Positions 1-14,821 of a stretch of 64,000 bases of DNA are shown here, piece after piece (positions within the stretch are counted from its first letter, which is position 1; each line of letters opens with the position of its first letter). The notes under the pieces were generated by a model, which searched no databases, was not told the origin of the DNA, and was given only the letters and a program-made list of their open reading frames with translations. Where the stretch lies: positions 25,566,114-25,630,113 of the forward strand of contig NC_135557.1 in the NCBI RefSeq assembly GCF_964340395.1. Reading direction: 5' to 3'. The position numbers and the translations under genes are program-made. The DNA comes from Glandiceps talaboti. Lineage: Eukaryota; Hemichordata; Enteropneusta; Spengelidae.

Positions 1-3000
1 AAAATATGTTTTTCAACAGATTTCCTTTGAAATATTGTTGACTTGAAAGTTTCACTATAGGAAATAAATATATGCTTTACCAAACTAGAGAAACACATTT
101 TTTGGTAACACATACTACATAGTACAGAATACATACATACATGTGCAGATAATAGAGAATTTGAAATGAAGGTCTTTCTACATCTTATAAACAACACTCG
201 TCAGACAAAACGCTTGAAGATTAAAAGAACTTGAAGGGCTTTCATTTGTGTTTTTCCATGATGCTGTTTAGTATAATTCAACAATAAGGGTATTATTTGT
301 AAAATCTCATTATACCACTTGTTGGTTTTAATAAAATCTAATAAGATTTCTGTTTATTTTACTAATAGGTGTGGTATAATTATCTCAGTACTTAGTATTT
401 GCATTTTACAATACCTTCATTATATCATTGCATTGTTGTATTTGATGATGTTAATTTCAGGCCTGGAGGCTTAAGTATGTGCAAACTATTCGTGTACAGA
501 ATTTATAAAATATCTCAAATGTTAAGGTGTTAGAATGTTTTACCATAGGGGCTATGGTTTACACAGACTCTGTAGTTCTGGTGTGAGAGGAAATGAATTT
601 TGATTAACATACAGTTGAATACACAGATATGGTAATTTTAAGAATTGCAATAATTGTGATTAACTTGTGATGTGTGTGATGTATGCAGCCTTGTAGAATG
701 ACTGACCTTGTCATCAGCCCAATTTCTGAGTATGGCCTTTCTATACAATAACATTAGAGACCTCTGTGCTCTTATGAACCACAATGTCATCTTTTGTTGA
801 TTTCTGAAAGGTGTGAACATACAACACTGCTGGACGTCCACATTACAACCTATCTGTTTAGGTTCTCCTGCTGTGTTTTACACATTTAAAATTCACCTGC
901 TGTATGTTGACAACATGAACATGCTTGTAGAGTCAATATCGCACTCTATGTAAACGTTGCCACTATGTTTACCAACCGCTATTTCTGACTTAAAAGTACT
1001 GTACTGGCTAAAATTTGATTAATTTTTGTTGAAAATACAAAACCTACCGTCCATTCTTCCCAAGAATGTGATGACGAATGACCTTTCCTCTGGTGATGAG
1101 ATGTAACTGCAGTCATTTTGGAACGATAATAGTTGATTCCCCGTACACAGAAATAACAATATGTCTGACCATTGATTTTCGTTCAAGTGTATAGGTTATG
1201 TTTACAAAGTGGCTGTTCTCACGTCAATACACTCAGATGATGATTACAACTTCCTGTGTAACGGGAAAAACAATTTTCACTCTTGCCAAAGGTGTGTCAG
1301 TCGTGTGGTACGGTCGATAAATGTAACAGGGGTAGCGAGTAATTTAGGAATTCCGTTTTCTACGCGTTGCTGACTGTGTTCAACGTTCTGTGTAAAAAGG
1401 CAAATCTTTGGAAAATTGCGTTCGTGTCACTGACTCTGCAGAAATCAATCCAAAGAAAGAACGATGGAAATGTATACGATTATTTGAAAATTGGCAACTT
1501 TCTGTTGGTATGTTAGTGTATAACTTACACTTTAAAAGCACGGAATCCGAGATATTTCGTCGGGAAGATTACAGAAACCACCTGTTATTAGGCATGAATT
1601 TTAATTGCATGTGTGAAATGGCTACGTAATTGTCTCTTGTATCGGTAGAACTTCTGACACAATTAATTGCGTAACTTTTGTGGGTTCGTATCCCTTGTTT
1701 TCTTAGCAAAACAAAAACACTGGACAAAACTGAATTTGCACAGTGTTTCACTTTTTGGCTTCGCTGATCGTGAGCCGCTAACGACGAATCACTTTGACGT
1801 TCAATGGTTGAGGGAATCCCCGTCACTATCACTCGTAGACTTGAAAGTAGAAAACACTCCAATATTCAAGGTATGCCAACAGAATAAATATTCAATGCAA
1901 AAGTGGTCAATCTGATGTGATAGTTATTTCTACTTTTGACATAAATCGTATCTGTTGTCAAAATTCGGTGAACATCTTCTGTTTCAAAATGGCGGAGAGC
2001 AGCTCACGTTGAATTCACACACACGTTCTCCATGAGATGTTTTTAGAGTGATCCTTAACTTAGCTGCTACGATAACGGCGAACAACGAAGTGAATAAGTA
2101 CTAATTCCGTGCTTCACAAATCAGAAAGTGTTTGGTGTTCAGTGGCAATTAAAACGACGATGCACAGCAAAACTTATCTCACGTACGAGAGCACTGAAGA
2201 TCGTCGGAGTTGAAGCATCAAACAAAACATTCCCGCTTAATCAATACATTCATTTATGTAGCTCCTTCGATCCTTTTAACAAATGCCAAATCGATTTCAC
2301 TAGTTAGCTTTGACTGAACATGGAATTGTCTTCGCAAATTAGCACCAATTTCCTATTGCTCTGCTCCATGACTTTTGCTGCACACATTACGTTAACGTTC
2401 GGTTACAATGTGGAAATTTCAAAATGGCGATTAACGTTGATGAATAATTCATGATTTACTCATCATTGTCACAGAGGTGCGGTGAATAAAGGGGGCGTTC
2501 AGATAATTCTGAAGATGTCCCTAAGACTGTCATTCAAGCCGAACTAAACTATGTATAAACGAAAAGTATCGTTGGCTAATTACACGCTTTACATGAATAG
2601 GGTAAAGAAAGCACAATAAATTTCAAACAGTTGCTATACATCCCTCCAAACTAAACGTGCAATACCTGCGAACATAGAATGGTTACATCCGAAAATCCCC
2701 AAACAAAACTTTTGGAGGCTTTTCCAAGACCGCCGTGACAGACGGACTATAGGACTGGATATTCAAGCTGTTTGTTTTACGCATTATTCTACTTTTTTAA
2801 AGTGGGGTGACAACAAGTGAACAATGCATATACATTGTCTGGGCATAGAAGTGAAGATTGTGAAAACCCGATTTACAATACAGATTCAACTGAAAATACT
2901 TCTAGTGTGTATGCTTTACTGGACGCACTGATCCCCAAAACAACGGAGGAGCGGTGGTTAGAAAAAGAGGGGGTATGAAGACAATTAAACAAAACAGGGA

Positions 3001-3444
3001 CTGTTTTCTCGGGTTCAACATAACTGTTATTATTCATTTAAATCTTCAAGGTTGATGTGGATAACATCACAAAACATAAACAAATCGCGTATATCACAAA
3101 CTCTTTACACACGCTGTAGTTTGTTTTGTCATAGATCATGTTGAAAGGTCGAAATCTTATTTACATATCGCTACTTCTGATTAACTTTTTGAGATTCATC
3201 TAGACTTTAGACTTGACCATCGGAATAAATATAAACTTTTTGATATTTAGAGAGGATAAATTATCCCTTCCCCTGTTGTCGCAATTTTTTTACTCAATAG
3301 TTCAAGTAATATGGTGTGATAGTGATAGTTTCAAAATAGCCAGTCTTGTTCTGAATAATGTATAAAATTCTTAATTAAGGAAGTTAAACTGAAGTACAGT
3401 GTCCACTCTACAAGGAATGTGGCCGCGTTTAAGTATATGGCGTT

Positions 3445-3458
3445 GTTGCCATGGCGAC
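3445..3458. promoter_or_regulatory. X-box (RFX)-like motif
   Basis: GTTGCCATGGCGAC differs by one base from the symmetric RFX X-box GTTGCCATGGCAAC. No gene start is recognised nearby. Confidence 0.35.
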
Positions 3459-4399
3459 AGTTGCCAGGTTACTCTATCAACTTGGTGATAGATTGGCGAG
3501 GCATCATATTTCACGGTAAGGATATGCATGTGATCTTTATTTCCTCTATATTCGTTTTAAAAAACACAGACTAGCTATGTCAGAGAGAGCCTATAAACCC
3601 TTGAACGACGTTTATGTGACTGAAGACCACTTGAACAAATGAGTTCACAGCTACACTGTATAGGTGACCCACTCTTGGCAAAAGTGTTGTTTTTTTCAAG
3701 GACGTCCGAACATAATCATAGACGGCGATATCATGCTCGAATGCACAAATTAAGCGTTATCAATTGCAATATATATAATACTGACACAGGTCTTTAGCAC
3801 AAAAATCAGACAAAATAAACAATACGGAAATACTTCCCTTACAGTTTTTTACCACCTAGTACACATACATTATTGTTTAGTAATCTGTATTCTCTCAAAG
3901 TTCACTTCAAACGGTACATGTCCTCGATTATGCTGTGTAATTTGATGCCCTGGTATTTTCAAATGGTATCCCCTGGGACCCGGTAAGTGACCTGGTAAGT
4001 GACCCGTATCACACATGATATACTGTACGTGATATTCAAATGAACTACCGACATCCCATCCAACATCCAATCCTTGGACGAGCGCCCTCTTCGACAGATG
4101 TGGTGTGGTATGCACACACCTTTCCTCCGACATTGTTTCATGTTTAGCTGTACATTACTAAGAGGTTTTTCATAATGGCAACCGATTTCTGAAAACTCAT
4201 TTCTACACATAGCTATAGTTGGAATATTTCACATTCCACATATTATGTAGTTGTAAATCATACTGAACTTGAAAAAAAAACTTTCTTTCCATAGTAATTC
4301 ATGCTGTAAATTTGAACCACGAAGAAAAGCACACAAGATATTTACGTTGTATCGTTAATAACAATGTAAAGAAAAACGTGCAATGTAGCAAGTCTATAC

Positions 4400-4427
4400 A
4401 TAGACCCTACACCAGTGTAGGGTCTAT
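4400..4427. repeat. Small perfect inverted repeat
   Basis: Two 13-bp arms (ATAGACCCTACAC and its complement) with a 2-bp centre. Function unknown. Confidence 0.7.
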
Positions 4428-5527
4428 GGTCTAAACTAAGACTTGAAGAAACATGGTAGCCGTATAGTAATAATGTCACGCGTGGCAGATTACAAATTAA
4501 TAACACTCAAAAACTTGAACATTGTCATGATAATTAATCATATTTATATCTCAGAACAGAATAACACACAAGATTTGTAGCATTGCCATGCCATTGGGCT
4601 TTCGATCTGTTGACAGATGTGATTTGTAGATGTGTCATGCTGATGAATATCGTCGACCAAGACACACCCAAAGGTTAAATTTCAATGCTAAACAAGAAAA
4701 AGCATTGAACTACAATTATTCGTTATAATCTTTGGAAGTCAATTGATCTCCAGATCTCATCAAGCCGATGAACATCTAACTGAGATCAAAACCATAATTA
4801 TAAACGTACGTGGACACACTGCGTCAACCATGACAAATCACGTTAGTCGGTAAATTTAATAACCACAAATAATATATCATCGCTTATTAGATTAGCACAA
4901 ACAAAATTCTATGGGAAAAGGGTATACGAATTTCAATAATTTTCCGTGATGACCCAGCAATTGCAAGACCTTTTTCGTCTTTTCTCAGCCATTCATTCTA
5001 ATAATGATATCATTTCATCCCAGTACATAATTATATACTAAATTAATACACAGGCGTGATAATTTACAATATTTTTGGTAATTTACGACCAGTATTAAAG
5101 GCAAGAAGTGTTCAGACGTAGGATGTCTGAATGATCGTGATTTTAACAAATTGATATGGAATTTATTCTAATCAAAACATGAACTAGATAACGTACATAG
5201 CGGCCGGCAATCAAATATCACCATTTTCATGTTTCAATCATATCTAATTTAATTGATTTGTGCAACATTTAACGTCATCATTTACACCGATAGTATCAAA
5301 TCATGAGCCCAGCATTCTCGCAAACCAGAACACATACTTCTCTGTTGAACCAACTATGTATGGCGCCCTCTACGGACAGGTATGTCTGTCACTCGAATCC
5401 TCAGCAGCTGATCGTTCTGGTCAATTGGATCTACTTCACCTGTCACTGACTATACGTGAACAAATGGTACATTATATTCAGTATCAGGATTACCTGGATT
5501 AGTCGGATTACTCGCTCCTTATAGTCA

Positions 5528-5555
5528 GGGGTCATGACCCCGGTTGCATAGCAAC
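5528..5555. promoter_or_regulatory. Two adjacent palindromes (GGGGTCATGACCCC and GTTGCATAGCAAC)
   Basis: The first (5528-5541) is a perfect palindrome with inverted GGGTCA half-sites and no spacer, like a nuclear-receptor inverted repeat. The second (5543-5555) has X-box-like GTTGC/GCAAC halves separated by 3 bp. They are one base apart. A regulatory role is a guess. Confidence 0.3.
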
Positions 5556-8500
5556 ACAGAGTGTTATTGTTTGTACGTCATCGTTGTTAGCTAGGTTTAT
5601 GTTCAAATTCCTACATTATCTCTCATCAAATAACATGTATTACAATCACTTTGCCGTTGCTTTGAAACAAAATAATGAATTTCACAACTCGATTAAGCAG
5701 TCAAGTAAAGTTTTCTGATTGGAGAGAGTTCGTAGAACTTTAGAGATTCAAAGTTTTAATAAATTAATATCAATATTCATTATTCCTAGAAATATAAATA
5801 TATTAATTATTATGTTACAGTGTAATGATAAATGATTGCATGATTAGAGGTAACTGACTCAAATAATCGAGTTTAATCTTGCTGATTGTTGTATCTTTCA
5901 AAATAATATATCCATTTTCTGGAACCAATTCTATATATGCTCGCAATTACAGTTTCTTCAGTGCCATCACGTGACTCCGTCTTTCCCGACACTCTGATCT
6001 GTGAAATGTAATTGCTGTTTTATATATAAACACCGGCTACTTTATAAACACTCGAATGAGTATTAAGAGGGCTTTGAATTTGTCCGACGATTTCTGTATT
6101 AAAGTCCATTGCACCGTGACAATGTCACTATCCATACAAATTACAAAGGTCTATCCTCAGCTAGATCCACAGAGACACATGTATTGTTCAAAGTTGTTTT
6201 GTCTTGTTAGAACCATAGATTAGTATGAGTAAAATACTCTATAAAACCAAGCTACCTACATATGAGTATTGCAACATACTTCGTTTTTGTATAGTAGGAA
6301 GGTGCTCTATAGACGTCAAAGGTATAATAGACCAGGTAGTTGTCTTGCCGGTATTACTATCTTAAGGAGCTGGAGAGATGAAAGCTTCTTGAGATAGTGA
6401 GATCAAGACAATAGATAGCATGACCAAGATATTGATAACTCTCTTGGCTATACGACTATAATAAAGATATATTCTGGAAACCACGGATAGTCTCTAAACC
6501 AGGCTAGTGTAAAGAATACGATTCTCCGGCTCTCTGCTCAGACAACTAAACTAGTAAAGAAAGACATTTGAAGAGTAGACCTAGTTTTAATCTGAAGTTC
6601 ATCATATGTAATGATATGTACGGCGGTGTGATGAGAGACACTAGGAAGGTCAAAGGTCAAGTATCAGAGATAGGAAAGCTTAATCAGGTAAATCCTTCTC
6701 TGGTGAGTCTAGGGGGTTATTGAACTGAAGTCAAGTAGTGGTTTTAGACTGTGTAACATGTCTATATTAAAATCCCCCAAATTGTGTGAGAAAAGAACTG
6801 TTAACAAAACAAACAAACAAACAATATATTGTATCAATGGTTTTGCACTGAGGTGAGATCTAATTTGAATTTCTATTGGTCAAAGCTCATTTTAATACAC
6901 AACTTACGATCCGAGGCCCGTCAATATTTCTTAGTTTATGGTAAGTACAAATTACTATTGAATTCGAACATTAATAAAATACATAAATAATCTGATTGTA
7001 ATACATAAATGAATACATATTAATTAGCATCGGGTCGGTGCACTGGATTTCACCTAACAAGAAATTACTACATCAATGTCTAATATCTCTTGTTCGATTT
7101 GAGTAGCTCTGACGATCCGAGTATTTGTTCTATGGATTTACTTGTCTTCGCTTTAATCAAACAGTGATTGCAACCTCAGACCACTAAAAGAATTCTTTTA
7201 AATAGTGGTCAGAGTTGTAACATATATTGTATTTCATTCCCATGACAACACCGTCCAAGACATACAACTGAAGAGGTGTATATTTCGTTGCTTCAGCGGA
7301 AAAATGTACTCTGACGTGCAAGAATGTTCATTTTTATTAACTTTATGTATCTCAACCAGTGAGATTGATTAATATCTCAATTCCAAGACCCTGTCTGAGA
7401 TTTATTTACTTTTACGACAGATGTAGACTACAAGTTGAAGATTTTGTTGAGCTGGGTGACTACAAGTTTTGTTCTGTATACAATACAACTACTGTAGGCT
7501 TTACTAGACGACCGAGAGATACCCTGATATCATTGACTGTACATAGTAACAAACTACTTGACGATGAACACAGGCAGAGAATCTAGACGAGTGACACGAA
7601 ATCCTCAAGACATTTGAAAGAAAATAGGCAAGTCACCGACTCCAGTTGACTGCTGTCACCACCAATAAAATAAAATATTGAATGGTTACGAACACTCGTC
7701 TTTGTGGGTGGACAAAGAGTGTTTCACTAGCCGTCTTTTTCCGAAAATACCATTCATCAAAAAACTTTGTCGTGTCTCCTTTTTTGGGATTTAATGAGAG
7801 TATGAATGTATTTCCTTAATTTGTGTAAAATTGTAACTTGTTGCAAGATTTCAAACTTCTGTCAACGTGATAATTCTGAATCGGTAATATCGGCTGATTT
7901 CAATCTCTCAAATATAGTAATTCACCAGTCTTATGATAAATAGATTTGATATTCTGTGTGTATTGGGGCAGTTTGTTCCTCAAACCATCAATCATGGCAT
8001 TGTTTATATTTGGCTGGTCTGGTCACTATCTTTAAAAAATGAAAGTGTAGGGCCGAGGCTACTTATAGAGGAGTCAAGTAGCGTGAATGGTATTCACACC
8101 ATGTAATAAAGCGTGCGATTTAGAGGTTCTATTCACAAGATATAAACCAAGACTCTGAAGTGTCCGTTGTAAGATCTATGGATAAGTCATAGACAGTGAA
8201 CGGAATGTCTGCACCTACTCTCTATGGATATAACATACGTGTATATTCACAAACGTTTATCAATAGCTTCTTTGGTGATACACACAAACGTTCTCGCATA
8301 GCAATATAGCAGAAAGACTGATCTCTTTGTGCCCTATATTGTACAGCATCTCTATTGTCATGGCGATTTGTAATATTGAAATAAAAAAGTAGTCGGCATT
8401 ATACTATTAATATTGGTTTCATGTTCCATAACGGGCGGATCGCTATGTCCCTTTTACAATTATGAACAAAATGTACACAGATTTTGATGTCTGTAAGTTG

Positions 8501-8657
8501 AACCAATATATTGTAAAGTACTTCAGACACGCGCACACTCACTGGCTTAAGAGTTTTATCACTAAACAAATAAGAATTATATGTGCAAAAAGGGCCTAAC
8601 TTTATTTTTTTCAGTTTTCACAATCTTAATTTTGTTTCGGTGTGATTTATGATATTA

Positions 8658-8805
8658 CAAAGGCCGATCTTTATTCTGAAAGATAACTATTAGTAAGTAA
8701 AAAAGTAAAATGAAGGTTCTAACCCGGTGTCAAAAGCCGTTCTTTATTCTGAAAGATAACTAATTTAGTAAGAAATCAAATGGAGGTTCTAACTCGGAGT
8801 GTAAA
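8658..8805. repeat. Tandem duplication, about 80 bp x 2
   Basis: Two diverged copies containing TTCTTTATTCTGAAAGATAA-like and GGTTCTAAC words lie head to tail. Confidence 0.7.
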
Positions 8806-9406
8806 AGGTCTTGCCTAGTAAAAAAATGTTTCATTTTGTCATTTTCTAGACTTTTCTCAAAAGTCATGATGACATTTTTCGATAAGTTGCTGTTAGTTCT
8901 CTTAACTCCCCAAACAATATCATGGGTGAAGACAGATGATAAGTAAAATAAAATACGATTTAAATTTGACTTAGGGTCATGAAGGTCTAGTGCCGAAAAT
9001 ACGTTTTGGACATTTTTCTCCAAATAGCAATTCTGCCATTAGGCTCTTATATGACACTAACGATTTCAATTTAGTCTGTCAAAATCTGATATAGATACAT
9101 ATCATATCATATTATCATTATTATTATTATTGTTGCGGTACTCACATGTCTTTTAAATTCGTTGGTTTAAAGTTATTCTAATATGAATACAGCTTACAGG
9201 AAAACTTGAATTGTTCGTTTATAAACTATTTATTCTCAGATATCGTGAATAAAAAGTTGATTTCATCAATTTTTTAGCGATGTCTCATTTTACCCTTAGG
9301 AGTGATGGCATGGGTCATTATTCTGTATTTTCTCTAAATCAGTTTTTTTATCCCAATCTGATTCCAATCTGATGTCACAGTGGTGAAAGTGGCCTGATTT
9401 CTTTAT

Positions 9407-9567
9407 TTACCTCTATTTCCATCTCTTAGCTACTGTAAAGTTTGTTTTCGATTTTGTTGCGCCGTGTGATCGCCACCCTCTCACTTGAAGGAAGGAATGG
9501 GAAGACGGTGATCACCCGGAACAACAAAATCGAAAACAAACGACATGAGCGATTGAAATAGAGGTAA
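9407..9567. mobile_element. Foldback (MITE-like) inverted repeat
   Basis: Two arms of about 60 bp: the left starts TTACCTCTATTTCC and the right ends GAAATAGAGGTAA. A shared block GTTTGTTTTCGATTTTGTTG is perfectly complementary in both arms. No clear target duplication was found. A long minus-strand reading frame over it is probably not a gene. Confidence 0.6.
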
Positions 9568-10491
9568 GGCCTACAAAATAATTGTTTGGTTCCGGTTACC
9601 CGACCCCCACCTAATTTTTCACTGTCGACCCTAAACTTTTTTACGTAAGGCAAAAAACAATAAACTCGCAAAGATTGTGAAGTGTGACGAGAAATAGAAA
9701 TAGTGGATGCGGAAACTGAGACCAACGTAAAAAGACAATATAAAACTATTCTTAAAATCTGTAATGGCTGTACATCTGATAGAAAGAAACTAATAACACA
9801 TAAGCCATTTAGAAAACATGAACTAGACACTCCCACATGAAAAAAATATATAATAAAATAAAATTTAAAAAAAAAACTACCTACCCCACCTATTCTTAAA
9901 TTGAGCGTAATCGAAACCACTCAATTTTTTATTAGGCGTAAATAAAGATATCAAGCCGCTTTCCTCACATCAGATTTTTAAATCAGATTGTTCTATATCC
10001 CTGATTTTTAACCTGTGTACTCATTGATCAGTATCTGATGTAATAAATGCGTACATGTTTATAAAGTAAATATTATGACATCAATTTGTTTGCTTATGGT
10101 GTGATTGTGTGACGTCACATGTTGTATGACCCTATATAACCTTCAGTGTGTGTGTACGTGTGACTAACTTCATGGGTTGAGTACCCCGTATGTTGATTTT
10201 ACTTACTTAATAGTAATTTGATATCGATTTTAGAATTTGTTTTCTTGGTGTTAGTTTTTTATTACCATGAACAAGAGCGGATGTTCTATTTCGTTATGTA
10301 TTACGTCAATATTATTCCTTGATGTACAAGGATAGATTTTATACAAGTCATTAATTTTTACAGGGATATAACAAGTCGGGAATAGAAAACAGGAAAACCC
10401 ATATCTGGATACTTGACAAATCTGTTTTTTGTCCACAGACAGATCAAAAACAAAATACCATAAGTTAGACAAGCAAGGCAACAACATTTTC

Positions 10492-10566
10492 CAGAATAGA
10501 ATAGAATAGAATAGAATAGAATAGAATAGAATAGAATAGAATAGAATAGAATAGAATAGAATAGAA
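10492..10566. repeat. Pentanucleotide microsatellite (AGAAT)n
   Basis: About 15 uninterrupted copies. Confidence 0.97.
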
Positions 10567-10829
10567 GTATAGAGTTATTAATAATTATATTGACTAAAAG
10601 CAGATAGTTTTTAAACAACAAAAAATTAACAATTGCTCTTGAATGTTATTCTCATATCGACTTTGTGATGCGATGGTTGTGGTAGTAGAGTAGCAGTGTT
10701 TTTGGTTGTATTGTTGTAGTTGTACTTTTAGTACTACAGTTTGTAAATAGAATGTATTTCGTCGTCGAAGTGCTAGTTTATTCTGTGGTTAGTATTATTT
10801 AGTTATTGTAGTTGTGGTTTAATATACCT

Positions 10830-10986
<157 letters not shown>

Positions 10987-10999
10987 CACTCTTTGAAAT

Positions 11000-12420
11000 C
11001 CTGGCAGGTAGCAATATACATTTGTTTTTGTTTTTGTCACCAACAAAGGTGGATCATATCAGACCGATGATACATATAAATATAGTAGATCATTAACCTT
11101 GAGTTACGATTTAGAACGGAAATCGGTGTTTTGAACGAATGTTTACATGTATATTCTATTGAATATGTTACCTGCCGTGATTCTATCAAAACTGTGACCT
11201 CCTTGTAGTCTTTGGACACCTTTACTCGGGACGCGTTTTAAGGTATACAATGATCACAAAAGAAGTTTCTTTTCTTATACTTAATAAAGATGTGACATCT
11301 AACAACAAAACAACATACCACTGTGAGAGTCATTCAACCACTCCTTCGGAATTTCCTTGGCACCAAATATACAACGTATTTATCTGGCATTGTCTAGCAT
11401 AAAAACACCATAACAATTAGCGTCGATATTTGACTCGGTTTGGGGACAACACAACAACACAAGGAGTTATGAGACCTATTGTTACACCTACTACAACAAT
11501 GGAGGGAAATATTTGCAATAATGGGCTAAATGTTAGTCAACCGTATCAAAAAGCACTTCAACTCTCATAAGAAACTATACACCAGAAAGCAGTTGAGGAT
11601 AGTACCACTCTTAAAATCATCCACTCGGAAGAACGCCTACACCAGCCTGCTCTAGAAGCTAGCTCTTAAATAAAGCCAGATAGAAGTCTACTTCAGCACG
11701 TTCAGGATCGATTTATGACATGGTTCACAATAGATATGTGTCAACGATAGGAACGACCTTCAGATAATTGTCTTCAGTTCAATGGGTAAACTGATGAAAC
11801 TAAATGAATTGTTCTAATAGCAAACAAAAACGAGACGCGTATTAAATAACGTTTTTGACTGGGTTTGGTTGAAATAATGTCAAAGTTCTGGACAAGATGT
11901 CCTGCCAACTAAAGAGCTGTGAATGTTTGACAGCATTTAGTTGTAGAACTGTGGTTGAAGCACACTGCTGAATAATGTATAATTAGTGGCTGAACTTTGT
12001 AGACCACTGAATCTTCAATTGTATTTTGAAAGATGTCCTCTAATAACCCGTATGTAAACAGCATGAGTTCCTAAGTATTTTTTTATGATTGAATAACACT
12101 GTGTAGTCAAATGTTTGTTTATAGAATGAATGATGACGTGTCTGTGTTTAAACAGATACTTACTGTCTAATCCATTTATAACTCACCGTGTCCACTATGG
12201 ACTACTCTTAAATGGGTTGTTCTATATTGATTTGGTCAATGGTATTTACAGGTATTTGTATGTAATGAATTCTAAATGATTGGTTAATGTCTAATCTGTT
12301 CTTTACATATACACCATGACATGTAATTATCAAATTGCATGATTTATTGATGATAATAAATATGAAAATTGCCAAAACAAATAAAATACATGTAAGTTAT
12401 TATTTGCCACCTTGAGCCAC
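11000..12420. other. Stretch without recognised features
   Basis: Unique AT-rich sequence between the (CT)n and (GGT)n tracts. No supported exon or element. Confidence 0.5.
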
Positions 12421-12460
12421 TGTCAATGTTACACGTTGGTCTTCTTCTTGGTAAGATAAG

Positions 12461-12638
12461 TGGTGGTGGTGGTGGTGGTGGTGGTGGTGGTGGTGGTGGT
12501 GGTGGTGGTGTCGTTTGTGTTATTGTTGTTGTTGTTGTTGTTATTGTTGTTGTTGTTGTTGTTTGTGGTGGTGGTGGTGGTGGTGGTGGTGGTGGTGGTG
12601 GTGGTGGTGGTGGTGGTGGTGGTGGTGGTGGTGGTGGT
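12461..12638. repeat. Trinucleotide microsatellite (GGT)n/(GTT)n
   Basis: GGT repeats interrupted by a GTT block near 12525-12560. G-rich on the plus strand. Confidence 0.98.
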
Positions 12639-12699
12639 AGGGTTTTTGTTATCGATATCCATCACACTTTCAGTTTGGTACACCTATGAATTGGTCAAT

Positions 12700-14780
12700 G
12701 AGATTATGTCTCATAGATTTTAAGTTTGGTACACCTATGAAATGCATGGACAATGTCCCAATGAGGTATAGCTTATATTTTTTCTCTTTCAATACTTATT
12801 TCGATTGTGAAGGATTTTACTTCACTACTGTATCACAGGTTGGTTCAGTTTAATGCCCTATATATATTTATTTATTTCGTTTCTTTACCACAGTCCATGT
12901 TTTACATTTCCTTTTACATTTCATAAAAAGTTCACAATTATAACCAATTTCCTCCGTCCCTGAATTAAACCTCACACCACTACTAAAGAACTGTATACGA
13001 ATACATAATAGATACCAACAGGAAGTCTAATGTGCGGGTAATCCTTGGACAAACTCACAAACACTTGCTATCATATTTATGACTATCATCACCATCCCTC
13101 TATTCCCCATCTTGTCTTGTCAAGAAATGTTTGGTCGTTTTTACATCTTGTAATACGACATACAGTCTCATACCTTAGTGCACCTTTATAAAACCTATTT
13201 GCATCAACGCCCTACACGCATCGCCAAGAGGTGATTTTACGTTAACTGTAGATACCCTAACAGGAAACTAGTGTTGTAGCTGACCTTCTTGTGGTCGGAC
13301 GATGTTCACCCCATCCCCCGCTCCGTCCCTTTACCGTTAAGAGTTTCGCATTTCCAAACCAACGTCGATTTATCACAGCCTTCAGTAAGGCACATCAAAC
13401 AAGTTACAAGTACTCGTATTAGTTACCGTTCACCTTGCCATAGATTAATCTTCAATACTGGCGTCTATGCTAGTCAGGAGTAAATTGGTCCGTGTTTTCA
13501 TTGAGGTTGAGTGGCCTCTATAATGTACAATAGTGATTTATGAGTATCTCGTTATCGGGACACTGGGTTCAACTTGTTCTGTTCCTCGTGTTGGGCTACC
13601 CTTCTTAGACTTCAGTCAGAGTGTAAACGTTCCATTAGTCTGTGTACATTGTACCTAACCCTATCAAAATATTTTGGAGAAGTTTCGTGCAATACAGGGA
13701 ACACTCCCCAGCCCCTGGGGAGGGTAACTGACAATCGTTCGAATAAGGCGCCAGTCGCTACCAGTAACTCATTATGAATTATTTTTAGTAAAATGAATAT
13801 AGAGTAGATTAGCTAGGACACAGTGTGATCATGATATGGGAACCAATGTTTATGTTTTGTTGTACCAAAAAACGGTAAAGCCTCGGAGTTGTGACACCTG
13901 TTGATGTACGGAGTTCTAGGGCGACGTTTAGTCACTAAACATACACACCACAAAGAACGCCAACTTACTACAAACGTAACAATGATGAAGTTTAGTGTCT
14001 ACATAGACCAAACGTGACATTCCTAGTTTGCTTGGAAATCCAAATATCACCAAACCTCCATGATAATGTTTCACAAATACTTATCTGTCGAATGGAGACC
14101 ACAAGGTATAACTTAGATACTGACAATACTGAGATTCAATTCCTTGACCTAGGAACTTCTGCTCAACATCGTTGATGAGTGGGTAATTTATTGTAAACCC
14201 ATATTTTACTGCAAGGTACATTGAGTATAATTTATGACTACCAATCTCCAAAAGAACGTGTAAACTTAACACACCGATATGTATGTACCCCACTCACTAT
14301 TTGCATTCATAAGAACGCCATTATAGCTGAAAACTTACAGTCCAAAGGGTACAAATGCACCATGACTGCTTGGTGTCAATTTTCATTTGACAGAGAATGG
14401 AGGTAGCTACCTTGGTGGACTATGTGAGTGCTTAGTCCATGTTTGTCATAGTTCTAGTGTGTCTCTAGTAGCGCTTTGTGGTTTCACGAATTGTGAAAAT
14501 CTTGCTAACAATATCATGACTAGTATGGTATGTAACTAGTGGCTTGTTGTCTCTTTATGTCACATTTATCGGCATCACGCCCAATTGGACAATTCCACAA
14601 TCGATTGTCCACGTAAACTTTGTCAATGTTCTCTGACATCCAGGTCGAGTACACTTGTGGGTCGACGTTCGGTTGGTAATTTTTAGCATCGTCGTCAACA
14701 TGTGACGATTTATGCCACTTTGTTAATTAATCCCACGCGATAGAAAATTAATGGTGATTAGAATAGGGCTTAAACTAACA
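12700..14780. other. Stretch without supported gene
   Basis: Unique sequence. Short reading frames near 13289-13777 have no recognisable protein and no clear splice signals. It would be intron of the minus-strand gene if that model is right. Confidence 0.45.
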
Positions 14781-14821
14781 ATACAAATAAATCACAACAC
14801 TTCAATTAGAAAAAAACTTAC

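Larger units (their letters stand above)
1..8600. other. Gene-free stretch, no supported coding exon
   Basis: AT-rich DNA with only short, unconvincing reading frames on both strands. It could be intron of the minus-strand gene that starts at 15124, or intergenic. I see small palindromes (4400-4427, 5528-5555, 7170-7216) and an X-box-like motif at 3445, but no gene. Confidence 0.6.

Noticed and set aside
9426-9920. 164-codon minus-strand frame
   Set aside because: Hydrophobic low-complexity sequence overlapping a foldback element; no recognisable domain.
12426-12723. Poly-Gly, poly-Val and poly-Thr frames
   Set aside because: Simple (GGT)n/(GTT)n microsatellite.
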